Part shown: in pieces, positions 12,598 to 24,070 of the stretch
Position numbering within the stretch: the first letter of the stretch is position 1
Layout of the letters: every line of letters begins with the position of its first letter
Origin: Dolomedes plantarius
Lineage: Eukaryota > Arthropoda > Arachnida > Araneae > Dolomedidae
Assembly: GCA_907164885.2 (NCBI GenBank)
Contig: OU015494.1
Coordinates: 1,642,768 to 1,706,767 of the forward strand
Direction of reading: 5' to 3'
Length of the DNA stretch: 64,000 nt
Program-made: the position numbers and the translations under genes
Notes under the pieces: model-generated
Database searches by the model: none
Told to the model about the DNA's origin: nothing
The model's input: only the letters and a program-made list of their open reading frames with translations

Positions 12598-12660
<63 letters not shown>
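12598..12660. repeat. (TA)n microsatellite, about 31 units
   Basis: Uninterrupted TA dinucleotides directly after the DUF4817-type element. Together with the shorter TA run at 11005-11017 they are the split host array into which the TA-targeting element inserted. Confidence 0.9.
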
Positions 12661-12662
<2 letters not shown>

Positions 12663-13897
12663 GAAAGTTAGAATTATGATACTATTTAGATGAACCCTTA
12701 TCAGATTACTACTGCATTTATTTAGATTATTATTCCCGTTTCACAGAAGACATAACTAAAATAATCCATTTAGACTAGCTGTGAATTAAAGTAGAATTTT
12801 ATGTTCAGAAGAGGAGCCATTGTCCAGTTTTAAGCTTTTAGCTTAATTCGAATGCTTATTGCATGAATAGACCAAAATTTATCAAATGTTTATATTTCAA
12901 AATTATGTATCCCATCGTGTCAAAAACGGAATACAGAATACTGGAAATTACCAGAAATTAACTTTTGATTAAAGTTATTTAATTTTTTTCATTATATATG
13001 ATTGTGATATCAATATCGTGTATTATATACCGCTACAAATGCGCCTGACAACCACTTTGGAAACCAAATAATTTGATGATTCCTGTCGTGTCAACAAATG
13101 CAAAAAAACTTACTATTATTTTTCCGGTCATTTAATACTGTTTATCATTTTAAAGGTCTCGACTCAAAAGAATAATTGGTATACTTTTTTATGTTTTGAA
13201 GTAGAAACATTAATACATATTAAAGTATGTGCACATTAAAAATTGAAAATTGCTACACTCAAACACCTAAGAGTGGAGAAAAGTTTTGGTAAAGCTCTAA
13301 AGAAATAAATTAGAAAGAGCTGAACAGGAAAATTGGCAATTTATCAAATTAATCTAATTGTTTTTAAAATCCCCATGTTACAATTTTCGATATTTTTTGC
13401 CATTTGTTTTTAAGAAAAAACAGGTGGTACATGGTAAGATTTAGAGCGTTCTATAAAAGGAGATGGGAAAAAAGTCGGAACTACAAGTACAATAATTATT
13501 TTTATCTACAAATTACTATAACCCATCTTTTAATTCCGCTCAAAGACGGATTGCTAAGGTATAAGACTCTAAAATTCGTCCCAATTTTTGACATATCGTA
13601 GAGAATTTTGAACAAACTTCACCGGAAAAAAGTGTCAAAAAATATCAAACATAATTTTTCAGAAATGTAAAAAGAAATATATAGGAAATGTGTAAACTAT
13701 GTTAAAACGAAACAATAAAAATATTATTTTCGCGTTTATACACAATATTATTTCTTTATTTGCTTTGTCATGTCTATAGCATTCTATTTTAACAAAAAAT
13801 ATGACATCAAAACAAGGTTTAACTGTTTATGAGATTTGAATCATGCACATTTAATGACATAGAAATTTGACATTGCTGTGATAAAGCTATTTCTACT
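12661..13897. other. AT-rich spacer, nothing seen
   Basis: No recognisable coding or repeat structure; the frame 13404-13601 has no family resemblance. Confidence 0.5.
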
Positions 13898-14024
13898 TAC
13901 GAGGTAGGGTCAAAAAGTTCCCGGAATAGGTAAATTGCAAATTATTAAAAAATAGAACAATAATTTTACCTTATTGGCCTTCAAAGTACTTTCCTCCTGC
14001 ATACACATACTTCTTTCAGCGTTC

Positions 14025-14340
14025 TTATAACTGTTCAAAACACTCCTGGAATGCATTTTTTGAGAGGTCCTTCAGTTGCCTCGTCGCATTTTCGATCACC
14101 TCATCTGAATACACAATACGGTGTCCCTTCAATTTCATTTTCAGCCGTGGAAACAGGTAAAACTCCGCTGGTGCTAGGTCGGGAGAATGAGGAGGCTGTT
14201 CCAGAGTGGTAACACTGCGTTTGGCAATGTACTTTTTCACAATCAGAGCACGATGTTGTGGAACATTGTCGTGTAAAAGAATCCAATCGTTTGTTGCCCA
14301 TTTTTCATGTCGTTTTCTTCTGATTGCATCTCGTAGTCGT
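14025..14340 (-). pseudogene. Mariner transposase, C-terminal part
   Basis: Continues the same gene on the far side of the nested MITE: a block carrying the second catalytic aspartate (LHDN, about 14260), then HSPDLAPAEFYLFPRLK. In mariners the last block normally reads DLAP-x-D; here the catalytic D is replaced by E. KLKGHRI and the C-terminal helix (FQECFEQL) follow. With the first D deleted and the last changed, this copy is inactive. Confidence 0.8.
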
Positions 14341-14344
14341 TTAA

Positions 14345-15062
14345 GGGGATAGTGGACCTTTCAAAACGATTTTTGAAATTTTTACCACAGAGATATAAAA
14401 TTTTGTATATATATTCATTAAAGTATAACAATATTAAAAACCTTATAAAATTTTATAAATATTTTAAAAAAATATTTTATAATTAAAAAATTTAAATTTA
14501 ATTACCCTTCTATAAAATGCTCCTTGCGACTCAATTTTAAACTTTTCCCCTTAATTTTGCATTTATATTCCTTATAAATACTTTCTGAACGAAGTTATGT
14601 ATTTTTTTGTACTTTCGTTGAATAGTTAATTTTTAGAAAATATTTTTATGTTTGTACTCTGAATTTTCGCGAAATTTTTGTACTTTTCTACACTAAAGTT
14701 AAACTTTTATAACCTAAATGACCTCGAATCCTAAAATGGATACATAACTTTATTTTGATGTATTACAGGAATGTTTATTATAAATTTCATAAAATTTCGT
14801 CAAAAATTATGACGCGAGTAGCATTTTAAAGACTTGCAAATCTGGAAATTTCTTATTTTGAGAAAAAGTCATTTAAAAGATAATTTTTTATCTACCTTTA
14901 ATACTTACTACTCTAAAGCCACCAATTTTTCATTTTTCTTTTCACTACACATTTTAAATGCATTTCATTCCAATATTTACATGTTTTTAAAATATTAATA
15001 TACCCCCCAAAAAAATTCCAATTTTTGCTCGATTTTTGGTAATTTGAAAGTCCACCATCCCC
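14345..15062. mobile_element. TTAA-flanked MITE nested in the mariner
   Basis: 718 bp with inverted tips GGGGATAGTGGACCTTTCAAA and TTTGAAAGTCCACCATCCCC, bounded by TTAA at 14341-14344 and 15063-15066. Removing it and one TTAA restores a continuous mariner reading across the junction, so it jumped into the mariner. TTAA duplication is typical of piggyBac-type transposition. It has no coding capacity and is very AT-rich inside. Confidence 0.85.
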
Positions 15063-15162
15063 TTAAGGATCTCCAGGTAACGTTCTTTATTGACAGTTAG
15101 GCCTTCAGGAATAAATTCGTAGTGAATAACGCTATCGTAATCCGAAAAAAAAACCTCCAACA

Positions 15163-15387
15163 TCAATTTCCCTCGGCTTTTCCCTCGGTAGAGGAGGGGC
15201 TCCCAGTCCGAGGGTCATCTTCGATGTTTGTGCGACCTTCACGGAAACGCTTATGCCACTCGTACACAGCCGTTGTTTTCATGGCATCGTTTCCGTATGC
15301 TTTGTCCAGCATCTCGAGCGTCTCAGAAGGTGATTTCACGAGCAAAACGCAGAATTTGATGTTTGCACGCTGCTCTAAAAACGACAT
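15163..15387 (-). pseudogene. Mariner transposase, N-terminal part
   Basis: Starts at MSFLEQRANIKFC, the methionine closest to the family start (the longer frame to 15528 adds non-homologous leader). The helix-turn-helix DNA-binding region follows (SETLEMLDKAYG, then AVYEWHKRFREGR and the DDPRTGSPS linker). The frame ends at 15163. The next recognisable mariner sequence (about 15067-15150, ...YEFIPEG and NKERYLE) belongs far downstream in the protein, so the first catalytic aspartate block has been deleted. Confidence 0.8.
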
Positions 15388-15585
15388 TTCAAACTCCGAC
15401 GAATGAAAAATTCCCTTTGTCAGAAATGATCTGCAGATAACGCCGACAGTAACGGAAATGAATTCCAGATGGCTGTATGTTTTCCTTATTAGTGCTGCCA
15501 ACATCCAAAACAGATATTTCCCCTCCAACGAACACCTACGTGAATTTAGGCGACCATTCCGGGAATCAATTGACTCTACCTCGTA

Positions 15586-16469
15586 TTTAATCTATTTGAT
15601 GTATTCGCGAGTAATACACTTTAGTATTTTTCAAGAAAAAAAGCAGGAACAATATGTCTAAAACATTTAATAGAAAAATCTACATTAAATATACTGCTAA
15701 TAAGTTAGATATGCTTTAAATGATAACATTATTGAGTAAATGGTACATTCAAAAACATTCATTTTTGTCATAAAGCATGGTCGGAATATAAGATAGGTTT
15801 TATCAGTGAATTATTTCAACTGATTTTAGAAATGTTTGTAGTTCTTTCCTTCAATTACGTTGAAAATTCGACAATTATTCTAGGAAGGTCCATCCATCTA
15901 CTTGGCAGACTAGGAGGTTCATTCAAGCAGATTATTCTGTTGTGTTTTGACCATCAAATCTGTCTGTAAAGCAATAGGTCGGAGCTCGAGTTTAGAGCTG
16001 TTCTAAAGGTTCTTGAACTGAACGAAAAATATTTGGGGCAGAGTTTGAAGCTTAATTAGGTTGTAACCACTTGAAACATTCCATCAGTAATAATTTAAGA
16101 GAGAGTTTAATAGCTGTAAAGGAAAACTTTTCAATCTCGTGAATTCTAAGATGGAGCCGGAATCAACTGAAAGATTTTTTTTTTGCTTTACATCTTATAC
16201 GTTTTTGAGAGTACTACACAACTAAAGTAAATGTGTAAGATTTTCAATTCTAGTGTCCTTTCAATTGAAAAAGTTGTACCGAAGGATTTATCTTTTACAC
16301 TTTATTGAGAGGAAAGCAGGTAAAAAATAATTTTTCTTCCAAATAAATAATAATAACTTTAATGTTTTAAGTATAATAGCCAGTAAATTTCAAAGCCAAA
16401 TGTATATGGTCTTATTGAAAATGTTGAAAGATATTTTGGCTGGGAAAAATTTAGCAGACAGATATTGCA
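15586..16469. other. Spacer, nothing seen
   Basis: No recognisable gene or repeat boundaries. Confidence 0.45.
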
Positions 16470-17900
16470 GGGTGTCATAGGGATATGACAATAGCGTCAA
16501 GGCCAAGTGCAAGTGAGTTGGAAATTTACGGGATGAATTAATATAATTGCAAAATATAAGAAAGAAACAGGGCAAGGAAGCAAAAGACTAGCAATAAAAG
16601 AAGTAGAGGAGAGAAAAGCCAATAATAAACCAAAACTACTACAGAAGAGTGGGCACGAAGAAAGAAATAAAAGTATAGATAAAAGTTAAGCTAAAAATGA
16701 AACGGTGAATCGGAAGAATGAGTTTGCAACGAAGGAAGAGAAAAAGAAGGGAAAGCCATAAATTTATGATAGCTATAAAAGAGACCACCATAGTCGGTGT
16801 TGAGCTGAGCATGGAAAAGTCAAGGAAGAGGTAAAGTTTTATAAGTCCCGCCCACGATGCGCATTGGTGAAAAGGGATAGAGTAGAGGCGAAAGAATAGA
16901 TGAGATGAGATGAGGCTAATATGACCAATCAGATTGAATGAAACGCGGCCAGAAATAATTTGAGAAAAAAGATATGAAACAAAGAAAAGGAGAGCGAAAG
17001 AAAGAGTAGTTATAGACAGAAGTGTTATCAAGTCATCTAGGAAGCTAGTAGTTATAAAATGTACGCATGAAGACGAAGCACGCCCGATGATATTGCCGAC
17101 AATCGTGCAACCCATTGCCTACGCCAAAGAGCCCGAAGAAGAGTTGTGCCCCAGTTTCCAGTGCCGAGAGCGTCCAACCACCAACGGAGCCCTGCGCCCT
17201 ACTATGAGTGAACAGACAAATAAAGGATGAGAAAGCAGCTCTTCCGTTAACCAGATGTCCACTTCAACGATTAATGAGGAATCCTGCGTCCTGTGCCCGA
17301 TTTCCATAATCAAAGGTGATTCAACAATCGTCTGCAAAGGTACCGTCTTTTTTCCTATTCATGCTTACCATCATTGCTTCTCATACGCGTAACTGTTCAC
17401 GTAACGTGATAACGGATATACAGAGCGCGATAGCGATTTAATTTCAAGACGAAAGTTTAAAGAATAATAGGTGATAATTCATAAATGAGATCTTATACAA
17501 TATAAAGCAACGTGATTTGTGTATAAATTAATAATAATTGTTTATTAGGGATGTATAATAACTATGTTAGAAATTAATGATAATTATTGATTAAGCTTAT
17601 GTGATTGATTTGAATTAGTGCTTATTCTGATGTAGAAAGTATTAGGATTTAATGACGAAACAATGTCAGTTCTTGATTAATGATAATGAACCAATTATAG
17701 TATATGAATTATAATAAGATCAAGTGTAATATTTCAATGAGTTGTATATATTGTATAATTATATATGCTCTTTTCAATGCAATAAATAAAGATTTCATTT
17801 AAACCAGAGTAGTTCTTGTCTACAAAAATCACAACGAATATCTAATTTATTTCTTCCAATGTAATACCCACATAATTAATAAATTCTAATACAAATTAAA
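16470..17900 (+). other. Possible solo LTR or unclassified repeat
   Basis: Purine-rich, less AT-rich block that differs from its surroundings. It contains promoter-like elements in one direction (CCAAT in GACCAATCAG near 16922, ATAAAAGAGACC near 16775) and a polyadenylation-like AATAAATAAAG near 17780 followed by a GT-rich patch, an arrangement typical of an LTR. I could not find matching TG...CA ends or a target duplication. The 158-residue hydrophobic minus-strand frame (16639-17115) is best read as the complement of this purine-rich stretch, not a gene. Confidence 0.25.
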
Positions 17901-19144
17901 CTATACATCACCCCCAAACACGGCCTTTTGATTATACAATTGGAAACATATCTAAACAGAATAAATATTTTATCTCAATACTTTCGAAAGCAAATGCAAC
18001 ACTCGTAATAGTAATTTATTCCTCTGTAACCAAGAAACGCTCTTTTTTGGCTTAGTTTTCATAAGACTAATTCGAATATCTTTTCTTATTCGTTATCTTA
18101 AAATTGAATACTACTCACTCGATTATTTTTTTTAAATTTTAACCTAGTTATTTTAAATTAGTGACAGAAATAAAATACAGGTTAGAATCATTTACCTGAT
18201 ATTTAAAATTTAAAAAATAAAAAACCCTGTGGCATAGATATTTTGATTATTTTAGTTTCCGTTTTCGACAGTTTCCATATCTAACAGTTTAAGTTATCTA
18301 ATAATCTTCTGATAATGTTTATCTGTCCGGAATTTTTCGATTATCTGATAAGTGGAAAAACCGCATGAGCTGTCCGCTTTGGATGCATGATTTCCTCAAA
18401 TTTCGATTAGGGGTTTAATCTTATAAAGAAATAGTAGTATCTAACCTTCGATCTGGATTTTTTTACTATAAAATATTACCACTTAAACCATGGTTCTGTT
18501 TGGGAAGATATATATTATCAGCATTATTGGATAAAAAAGGAGATTAGCGCTCAATTTTTTTCCCCTTTTAACAAATATTTGGCCACAAAAATCCTTTCAT
18601 GCTACTTCTGATTTTTATTAGCCTGTATTAAAAAGTGAAGTTTCATCCTGGTTGACAGCAATAATCTCAAAGCTTAAATACTTTTGTTGAATTAATATAA
18701 GGTCAAGTACTTCTTTATAATTTCTATGAATTATTTCAATATTGTTGTCATATTGTTGTTATCAATTAAAAACAGATTTAAACTCTTTTTTTTACATCTC
18801 CAAGGGGTATTAGTTATTACATACAAAATTTTTTACCCCCAAGTGTGATACGTTAAGTAAGTATCTCTCTTTCTGTTTCGTTTAAAAGATACTTCTTCCG
18901 AGGGAAAGAAAAATCTTGTTTTATTTTCAAGCTACTTTTTGAATAAACTGCTATTATTCCACTTGTAAACTTTTTTATAATTACAATTTATTAAAACTAT
19001 CAATTTGTTTCAATTGAACAAACTGAGTTAACAATAACCAAGGCATAATTGAAACATAATAAATATTTAAGGCAAAACTACATTTAACCGCATGTATTAT
19101 CGCATTTTCGAGGGGTGAAATTCACGACATGTCATTCCTCATAC
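17901..19144. other. AT-rich spacer, nothing seen
   Basis: No coding or repeat structure that I can support. Confidence 0.5.
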
Positions 19145-19145
19145 C

Positions 19146-19430
19146 GCCAGGATGGTCGAGTGGTTAAGGGTCGGCTTCGAAGTCCTGTAGGGTGAGTTTC
19201 TCCCTACTCCAGGCAGGCGGTCGTTGCATCGCTAGACATCGAAGAAAAATGGGTTGACCGTTTAGAGGCACAGAATAAAAAATATTCAGCGTAGAAAAAA
19301 TCAGCAAAGCATAATGTAACATAAAAAAAATATTATATAATACACACTTCGTCGTTATAAAAGTTCGAGTCTGGAGGAAAAGATCAACAGCTTGTGTGTT
19401 TAAACGCAAAAGAAGGTGTTACCAGAAGTT
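19146..19430 (+). mobile_element. tRNA-derived SINE-like element
   Basis: GATGGTCGAGTGGTTAAGG is a near-perfect A box of the tRNA-Ser/Leu type, and GGCGGTCGTTGCATC about 65 bases later stands where the B box should be. The acceptor stem does not close, and an AT-rich tail follows, so this is a SINE head rather than a tRNA gene. Boundaries are approximate. Confidence 0.5.
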
Positions 19431-19599
19431 CGTGATGATGTGAAATTCCCCCATATTGACGGAAGGGTCAAAATATTTATTTTGTAACAGATTTAATCTC
19501 TGCTTCTTGCAAACAAAAATCTTCAAAGGCTTAATAAACGAAAAAGAATATTTTTATTGAAAAAAGAAACCGAAACTTGTTTAATAAATTCCCAACAAA

Positions 19600-19970
19600 C
19601 GCAGAGGCATCGGGCCGGGGTCGGAAGGTTCCGGCCAGCCGATTTCTCCACTGCCGGGCCGGCGCATTAGGTCAGTATCTTTTCCGTCACGGCTGTGTCC
19701 TCTCGCCCGCGACTACCCCGTCGAGTGCTGGGCCGCTTCCGGTAGGAATCGAGCCATCGTTCATCCGACTGCGAACCGTGAAGCAACCGCGAGTAAGCCA
19801 TCGATGGGGACAGATAGCCGGAGCGTAACCGGAGGTTGACGGGCCGGTTACGGGAGCAATAATTGGTGTCGACATACCGTCATCTACCCATCTCGTAAAC
19901 AGCAATGTGCCGTAGGTCCGGGCATCATGCCAGCATTCTACCAGAATCGGACCGCCGGCATTTTTTCAAA
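19600..19970. repeat. GC-rich island, probable repeat
   Basis: About 370 bp of CpG-rich sequence in otherwise AT-rich DNA. It contains internal inverted motifs such as CCGGAGCGTAACCGG with a nearby CCGGTTACGGG, and on the minus strand a B-box-like GGCTCGATTCC (about 19745). Frames on both strands (19577-19828, 19687-19905) have no family resemblance. It could be a GC-rich SINE, a retrocopy or a CpG-island promoter; I cannot decide. Confidence 0.4.
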
Positions 19971-20513
19971 GTTTTGCGTAGGACCCATTCGTTTATATAA
20001 TTATTTTTATTATTTATTACATTGACGAATAACCTCTGATATCAACCCTTTCAATTTTATTATTTTTTTGCCTTCATATTTCTAGTATTCTTTCCAGTTT
20101 TGCCTTATGTATTTTCAGGTATTACCAAATACTGATCTTTGTTATTACCTAAAAATTTGCATATGAATCACAAGTTTACTTGTTAGAACAAAAGCTCATT
20201 TTGTATTAAGATACATTTACCCAAATTTGAAAGTTAAGATAACATTAATACCAACCATTAAAGCTAAATCATCTTTCCATTCGATCTAAGGTTCCCGTTT
20301 GTTTTTTTAAAATTTAGAATGAGATTATAGTATGTAAAACAGTACTACTTTAATAATTAACCCAAAAAATTTGTACTTCCCCAGTATAAAATTTATTAAC
20401 ATAATTTGATAAATTTATAAACATAAATTTGATACATTCATTTTTCAAAACCTGAGTAATGTGTAGTGTGTATGATGAAACCCATCTTTGTGAGCTTATG
20501 AAAACTTGCTCAC
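19971..20513. other. AT-rich spacer
   Basis: No recognisable feature. Confidence 0.45.
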
Positions 20514-20612
20514 AAGAATTTATTTAAATTATTTGTTGGTGTAGAGTTAATAAATGCTCTACAGATAAGAAAATTATTTTTTGCATAGTTTTGTGAATTA
20601 AAGAGTAATTCA
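20514..20612. repeat. Direct repeat copy 1 (about 100 bp)
   Basis: The block beginning AATTTATTTAAATTATT and including AGAAAATTATTTTTTGCATA recurs at 21047-21145 at roughly 90 percent identity, 533 bp away. The putative terminal exon at 20845-20952 lies between the two copies. Confidence 0.75.
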
Positions 20613-20683
20613 TTAAATTCTTATAAGTCATTTTTAATAATATTTTCTTTTATATTATATTGGACATTCAATATTCAACACTT

Positions 20684-20784
20684 GATAGTACTATTTTTGA
20701 GAAATAGTACTATGATAGTAATATTTCTCAAAAATAGTACTATGATAGTAATATTTCTCAAAAATAGTACTATGATAGTAATAT
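20684..20784. repeat. 30-bp tandem repeat with inverted first arm
   Basis: The unit TATGATAGTAATATTTCTCA plus AAAATAGTAC is repeated exactly at 20711-20740 and 20741-20770, with a partial third copy. Just upstream, 20684-20710 holds the same motif inverted (AGTACTATTT, TTGAG, AAATAGTACT), so the array can fold into hairpins. Confidence 0.85.
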
Positions 20785-20844
20785 CGTCTATTGTAATTTT
20801 GAGAAATAATTATAGACACACATGTTTTTAAATACAGAAAAGAG

Positions 20845-20952
20845 CTGGTTTAAAGTAAAAATAGTTTATTTAGAAAGTACATAGCACATTTACACAATTT
20901 TTTAACAAAACAGGATCCTTTCGCTGTGCCTCTGGCTCCATCTTTACAGCAT
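20845..20952 (-). CDS. Putative terminal exon of a minus-strand host gene
   Basis: On the minus strand a pyrimidine-rich run ends in CCCTAG at 20953-20958. One frame downstream stays open for 26 codons (AVKMEPEAQRKDPVLL, then KNCVNVLCTF and a stop). The polyadenylation signal AATAAA follows shortly after (minus strand, 20870-20865). Acceptor, short coding tail, stop and AATAAA together resemble a real last exon. I do not recognise the protein, another frame is also open, and connecting exons are unproven. A promoter-like first exon on the same strand lies near 28.9 kb. RNA evidence would decide. Confidence 0.3.
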
Positions 20953-21046
20953 CTAGGGAAAAAAAAGAAAGAGAAAATGAGTTCATAAATTTATGTGAAA
21001 GGAAAATGACTCCCATCCCCTGATATAATTTATGAATCAAAAGAAG

Positions 21047-21145
21047 AATTTATTTAAATTATTTTTTGATGTAGAGTTAGTAAATGCTCTGCAGATAAGA
21101 AAATTATTTTTTGCATAGTTTTGTACATTAAAGGATAATTTATTG
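21047..21145. repeat. Direct repeat copy 2
   Basis: Second copy of the block at 20514-20612. Confidence 0.75.
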
Positions 21146-21330
21146 TTGTAAAAATAGTTGATTGTTGAAAGTAGTTGAAAAAATTCATTGTTGATAAAGT
21201 AGAATTAAATAAATCCGATTAGGAAATTTAAATTCTGAGACAGGGGTTTAAAAAAACTTGATATAAAACAGCACCCAACACATGAGTGCAGTTTTAAATC
21301 TGTTGTCATTTTATTGATAACTTCTTCCAA

Positions 21331-22180
21331 GAAGTAAATTCCTACCACATTTTTTTGTAAAACCAATTACATACTGTGAAAACTACATCATGTAATAAAT
21401 ATTTACTTGATTAAATAAATATACTAATAGAAAATAGTTATAAAATATTTGTTAAAGTATTCCCCTTTTCAGTAAATTTCTTTCTGTACAGTAGAAAATC
21501 CAACCATGTCGATTAATTTGTTATTATAGATATAAATAAAATAGGGTAGATTGCCTTGATAAGAGTACAATAATAAGTTTTTAATGTTGAGCATAATTTC
21601 AGCTCAACATTGAAAGCTGAATCAGAGACTTGTCTGGAATGACACCAAAATTTCCTCTTCACTATTGACAATAATGCTGTTGAAAGTAGAGAAACACAAG
21701 AATAAAGATTGAATGCTAAGTAAAACATTAGCATACAAAATCTTAAATTTCTAAATTTGATTACAACATGCCATAGAGAGCATTAATACAGATGCTGGGT
21801 CAGATTTAGAAATTTAAGATTTTATATGCTAACATTTTATTTAGTATTCAATCTTCATTCTTGTGTTTCTTTACTTTCAATGTGAGAGTGATTCTCGATA
21901 GTAAAGAGAAAATTTTGTTGTCATTCTAAACAAGTCTCTCAGTCAGCTTTCAATTATTGTACTCTATCGAGGCATTCTAATCTATTTTATTTATATCTGT
22001 AATAACTAATCATTTAATTGACAGGATTGAATGTCTTACTGTACTCAGAAATTTAGTGAAAAGGGTGAATACTCTTTAACAACTAATCTATTACTATAAT
22101 AATGAATAAAGTAAACATTTATTATATGATGTAGCTTTCACAGTAATTGGTTTTACAAAAATTGTGGTAGAAAGTAATTT
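21331..22180. repeat. Large imperfect palindrome 1
   Basis: The left arm 21331-21756 is the approximate reverse complement of the right arm 21804-22180, with a 47-bp spacer. Matching landmarks: TAAAACATTAGCATACAAAA at 21721 pairs with TATGCTAACATTTT near 21828; TGTAAAACCAATTAC near 21356 pairs with GTAATTGGTTTTACA near 22142. No coding capacity; the 73-residue minus frame at 21513-21734 is chance. Confidence 0.8.
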
Positions 22181-23186
22181 GGGATACTAACTTCTGCATA
22201 GTATTTTAATAGAGCATATCTTTTGTTACTTAATTGTCAAATTGTGATGGAGATCTGTGTATAAAATATTTTTTATTTGCGAGCAGCTGTTATTAGAGAT
22301 AACCACAGTAAAAAATTATTCAAATTATACTATTTAGATTCAGTAATTACTAAACAATTGTTATGATATATTGTTTGATTAGTCTAGGTTAATTTGAAAA
22401 ATGAGGTGGGTAATATTGACTAGCTGTCAATGTTGAGTGAAATGGCATAGATTATATTATAAACCGTGAAGAAACACTTTGACTTTTTGAACCAAGCTTC
22501 TAACCCAAATTTAAGTTTTTTTAAAAAATATTTTGCTAATGAGAGTATTTTCACAGATCTTAACAATGGAATAGAAAACCCGTAAGGTCAACAAATTCAT
22601 GGATAAACGATTCAGTTCTAAAAGCAAAAAGCCTGATTTCTGTATACTGTTGTAACATGATTATTATAAAAGTATACAGAAACCAGGCCTTTTGCTTTTA
22701 GGGCTGCATCTTTTATCCATGACTTAGTTGACCATACAGGTGTTATGTTCCATTCTTTAGATCCATGAAAATATTTTCAATTTTAAAAGTTTATTAAATT
22801 TTTTTTAAAATTCTGGTTAGAAGTTCGGTTTGAAAAGTTAAAAGTATTTTATTGCACTTTGAAAAATAATCTATGCTACTGCACTCAACATTGACAGCCA
22901 GTCAATCTTTGTATGTTTGCATCATTTTTCAACTTAACTTAGATAAACCAAATAATACACCATAAAAAAACCTACACACTTGCAAACATAACCTTATTAT
23001 AGTCAACAATTGTTTAATAATTAACTGAACCTAAATAATATATTTTGGAATATTTTTTTGCTGCCCTTATCCTTACACTTTATAATAACAGCTGCTCACA
23101 AAAATATATTTTATGTGACAGATCTCCACCAAAATTTGACAATGAAATAATAAAAAAAATAAATACTAGGCAGAAGTTAGTATTCC
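22181..23186. repeat. Large imperfect palindrome 2, abutting palindrome 1
   Basis: The left arm 22181-22648 pairs with the right arm 22671-23186, with a 22-bp spacer. The inner arms match closely (AAAAGCAAAAAGCCTGATTT against the reverse complement of AAACCAGGCCTTTTGCTTTT). The outer end GATACTAACTTCTGC pairs with GCAGAAGTTAGTATTC. It starts where palindrome 1 ends and shares no sequence with it. Confidence 0.8.
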
Positions 23187-23828
23187 AAATGACATTCAAC
23201 TACCTATTAGCTCATCAACGAATGATCTAATACATCTAAAAGCAATATTATTATTATTATTACTTCTGTAAGGAATTATGAATGAATCTCTAACTACTTC
23301 TCATGAAATTCTGATAATTAAATTAAAAAATTTTTAACATTAACTATCAAGAGTAAAATAACCCTTGGCATTTTATATCCTTATAATATAAAAATATAAA
23401 TTTTTTTTTGGTAAGCAGTTATGATAAAAGACTTTTACAAGAGTCACGGTTAACTGAAGTCCCTGAACTGCTCTTTCAGACATACCTAATACTTTAATAA
23501 CAGGCTTGCCAGTTAAAAATATAATGAATAAAGGAAATCGATATCAATCCACAAATTACTGCAACCAAAGTTTATGAGAATGTTCGGATTAGCGTATAAA
23601 ATATACAAAGAGAAATTTGAAAATTTGAGTTGTTTATTAATTAAGAATTATGCAATAAAAATATTTTTTATAGTTTTCCATAGAAAAATTCAAATATGAG
23701 TACAAAAAGTAAATTTAAAAAAAATATATTCACAACTTTGTGATTTTGCCCACAAGTTCACTGCTGAAAAAAAAAGGATATCTAGAGAATAAAAAAAATG
23801 GGTTCAGTGAGGTTAAAAATCAACTTAC

Positions 23829-23918
23829 AGATTATGAATCGAGCAAACTGCCAAGTGAGTTATGGAATCTTTTCAAGGAAATCACAATGAGGTGAAGATG
23901 GATTCCAGTTTCAGAATT
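23829..23918 (-). other. Exon-like segment in duplication copy 1
   Basis: On the minus strand TTTCTTTACAG at the right edge (acceptor-like) and GTAAGTTG at the left edge (donor-like) bracket 90 nt. The equivalent site in copy 2 is 25331-25399 and keeps both splice-like signals. No frame is open through both copies (stops near the ends), so it may belong to a non-coding transcript or be chance. The pair is reported because the signals outlived the divergence. Confidence 0.25.
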
Positions 23919-24070
23919 CTGTAAAGAAACCAATATTTTCTTAAAATACCATAATAAAAATTAGAGTGATTTGTGACACCAAGAAGCATTGAAAAGCAGA
24001 GTTCATTATAAATTTGCTTATCAGTGAAATAAAAAAGGTAGTATGACCCCCTTACATGTATACTTTGGAC

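Larger units (their letters stand above)
13900..15583 (-). mobile_element. Mariner element with internal deletion and a nested MITE
   Basis: Terminal inverted repeats begin CGAGGTAG(G/A)GTCAA and continue to TTCCCGGAAT on both sides, each flanked by TA (13898-13899 and 15584-15585). The minus strand encodes a mariner transposase in two pieces. The coding region is deleted in the middle and then split by a 718-bp TTAA-flanked MITE at 14345-15062. Confidence 0.85.

Noticed and set aside
12449..12693. Two frames ending in long Tyr-Ile runs
   Set aside because: They are translations of the transposon inverted repeat and the TA microsatellite.
16639..17115. 158-residue hydrophobic minus-strand open frame that looks like a multi-pass membrane protein
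   Set aside because: It is the complement of a purine-rich stretch, which automatically yields Leu/Ser/Phe-rich frames. No splice sites, no family resemblance, and the block has LTR-like signals on the other strand.
20711..20784. Short tandem repeat considered as a CRISPR-like array
   Set aside because: Units are directly adjacent with no spacers, and the genome is eukaryotic.
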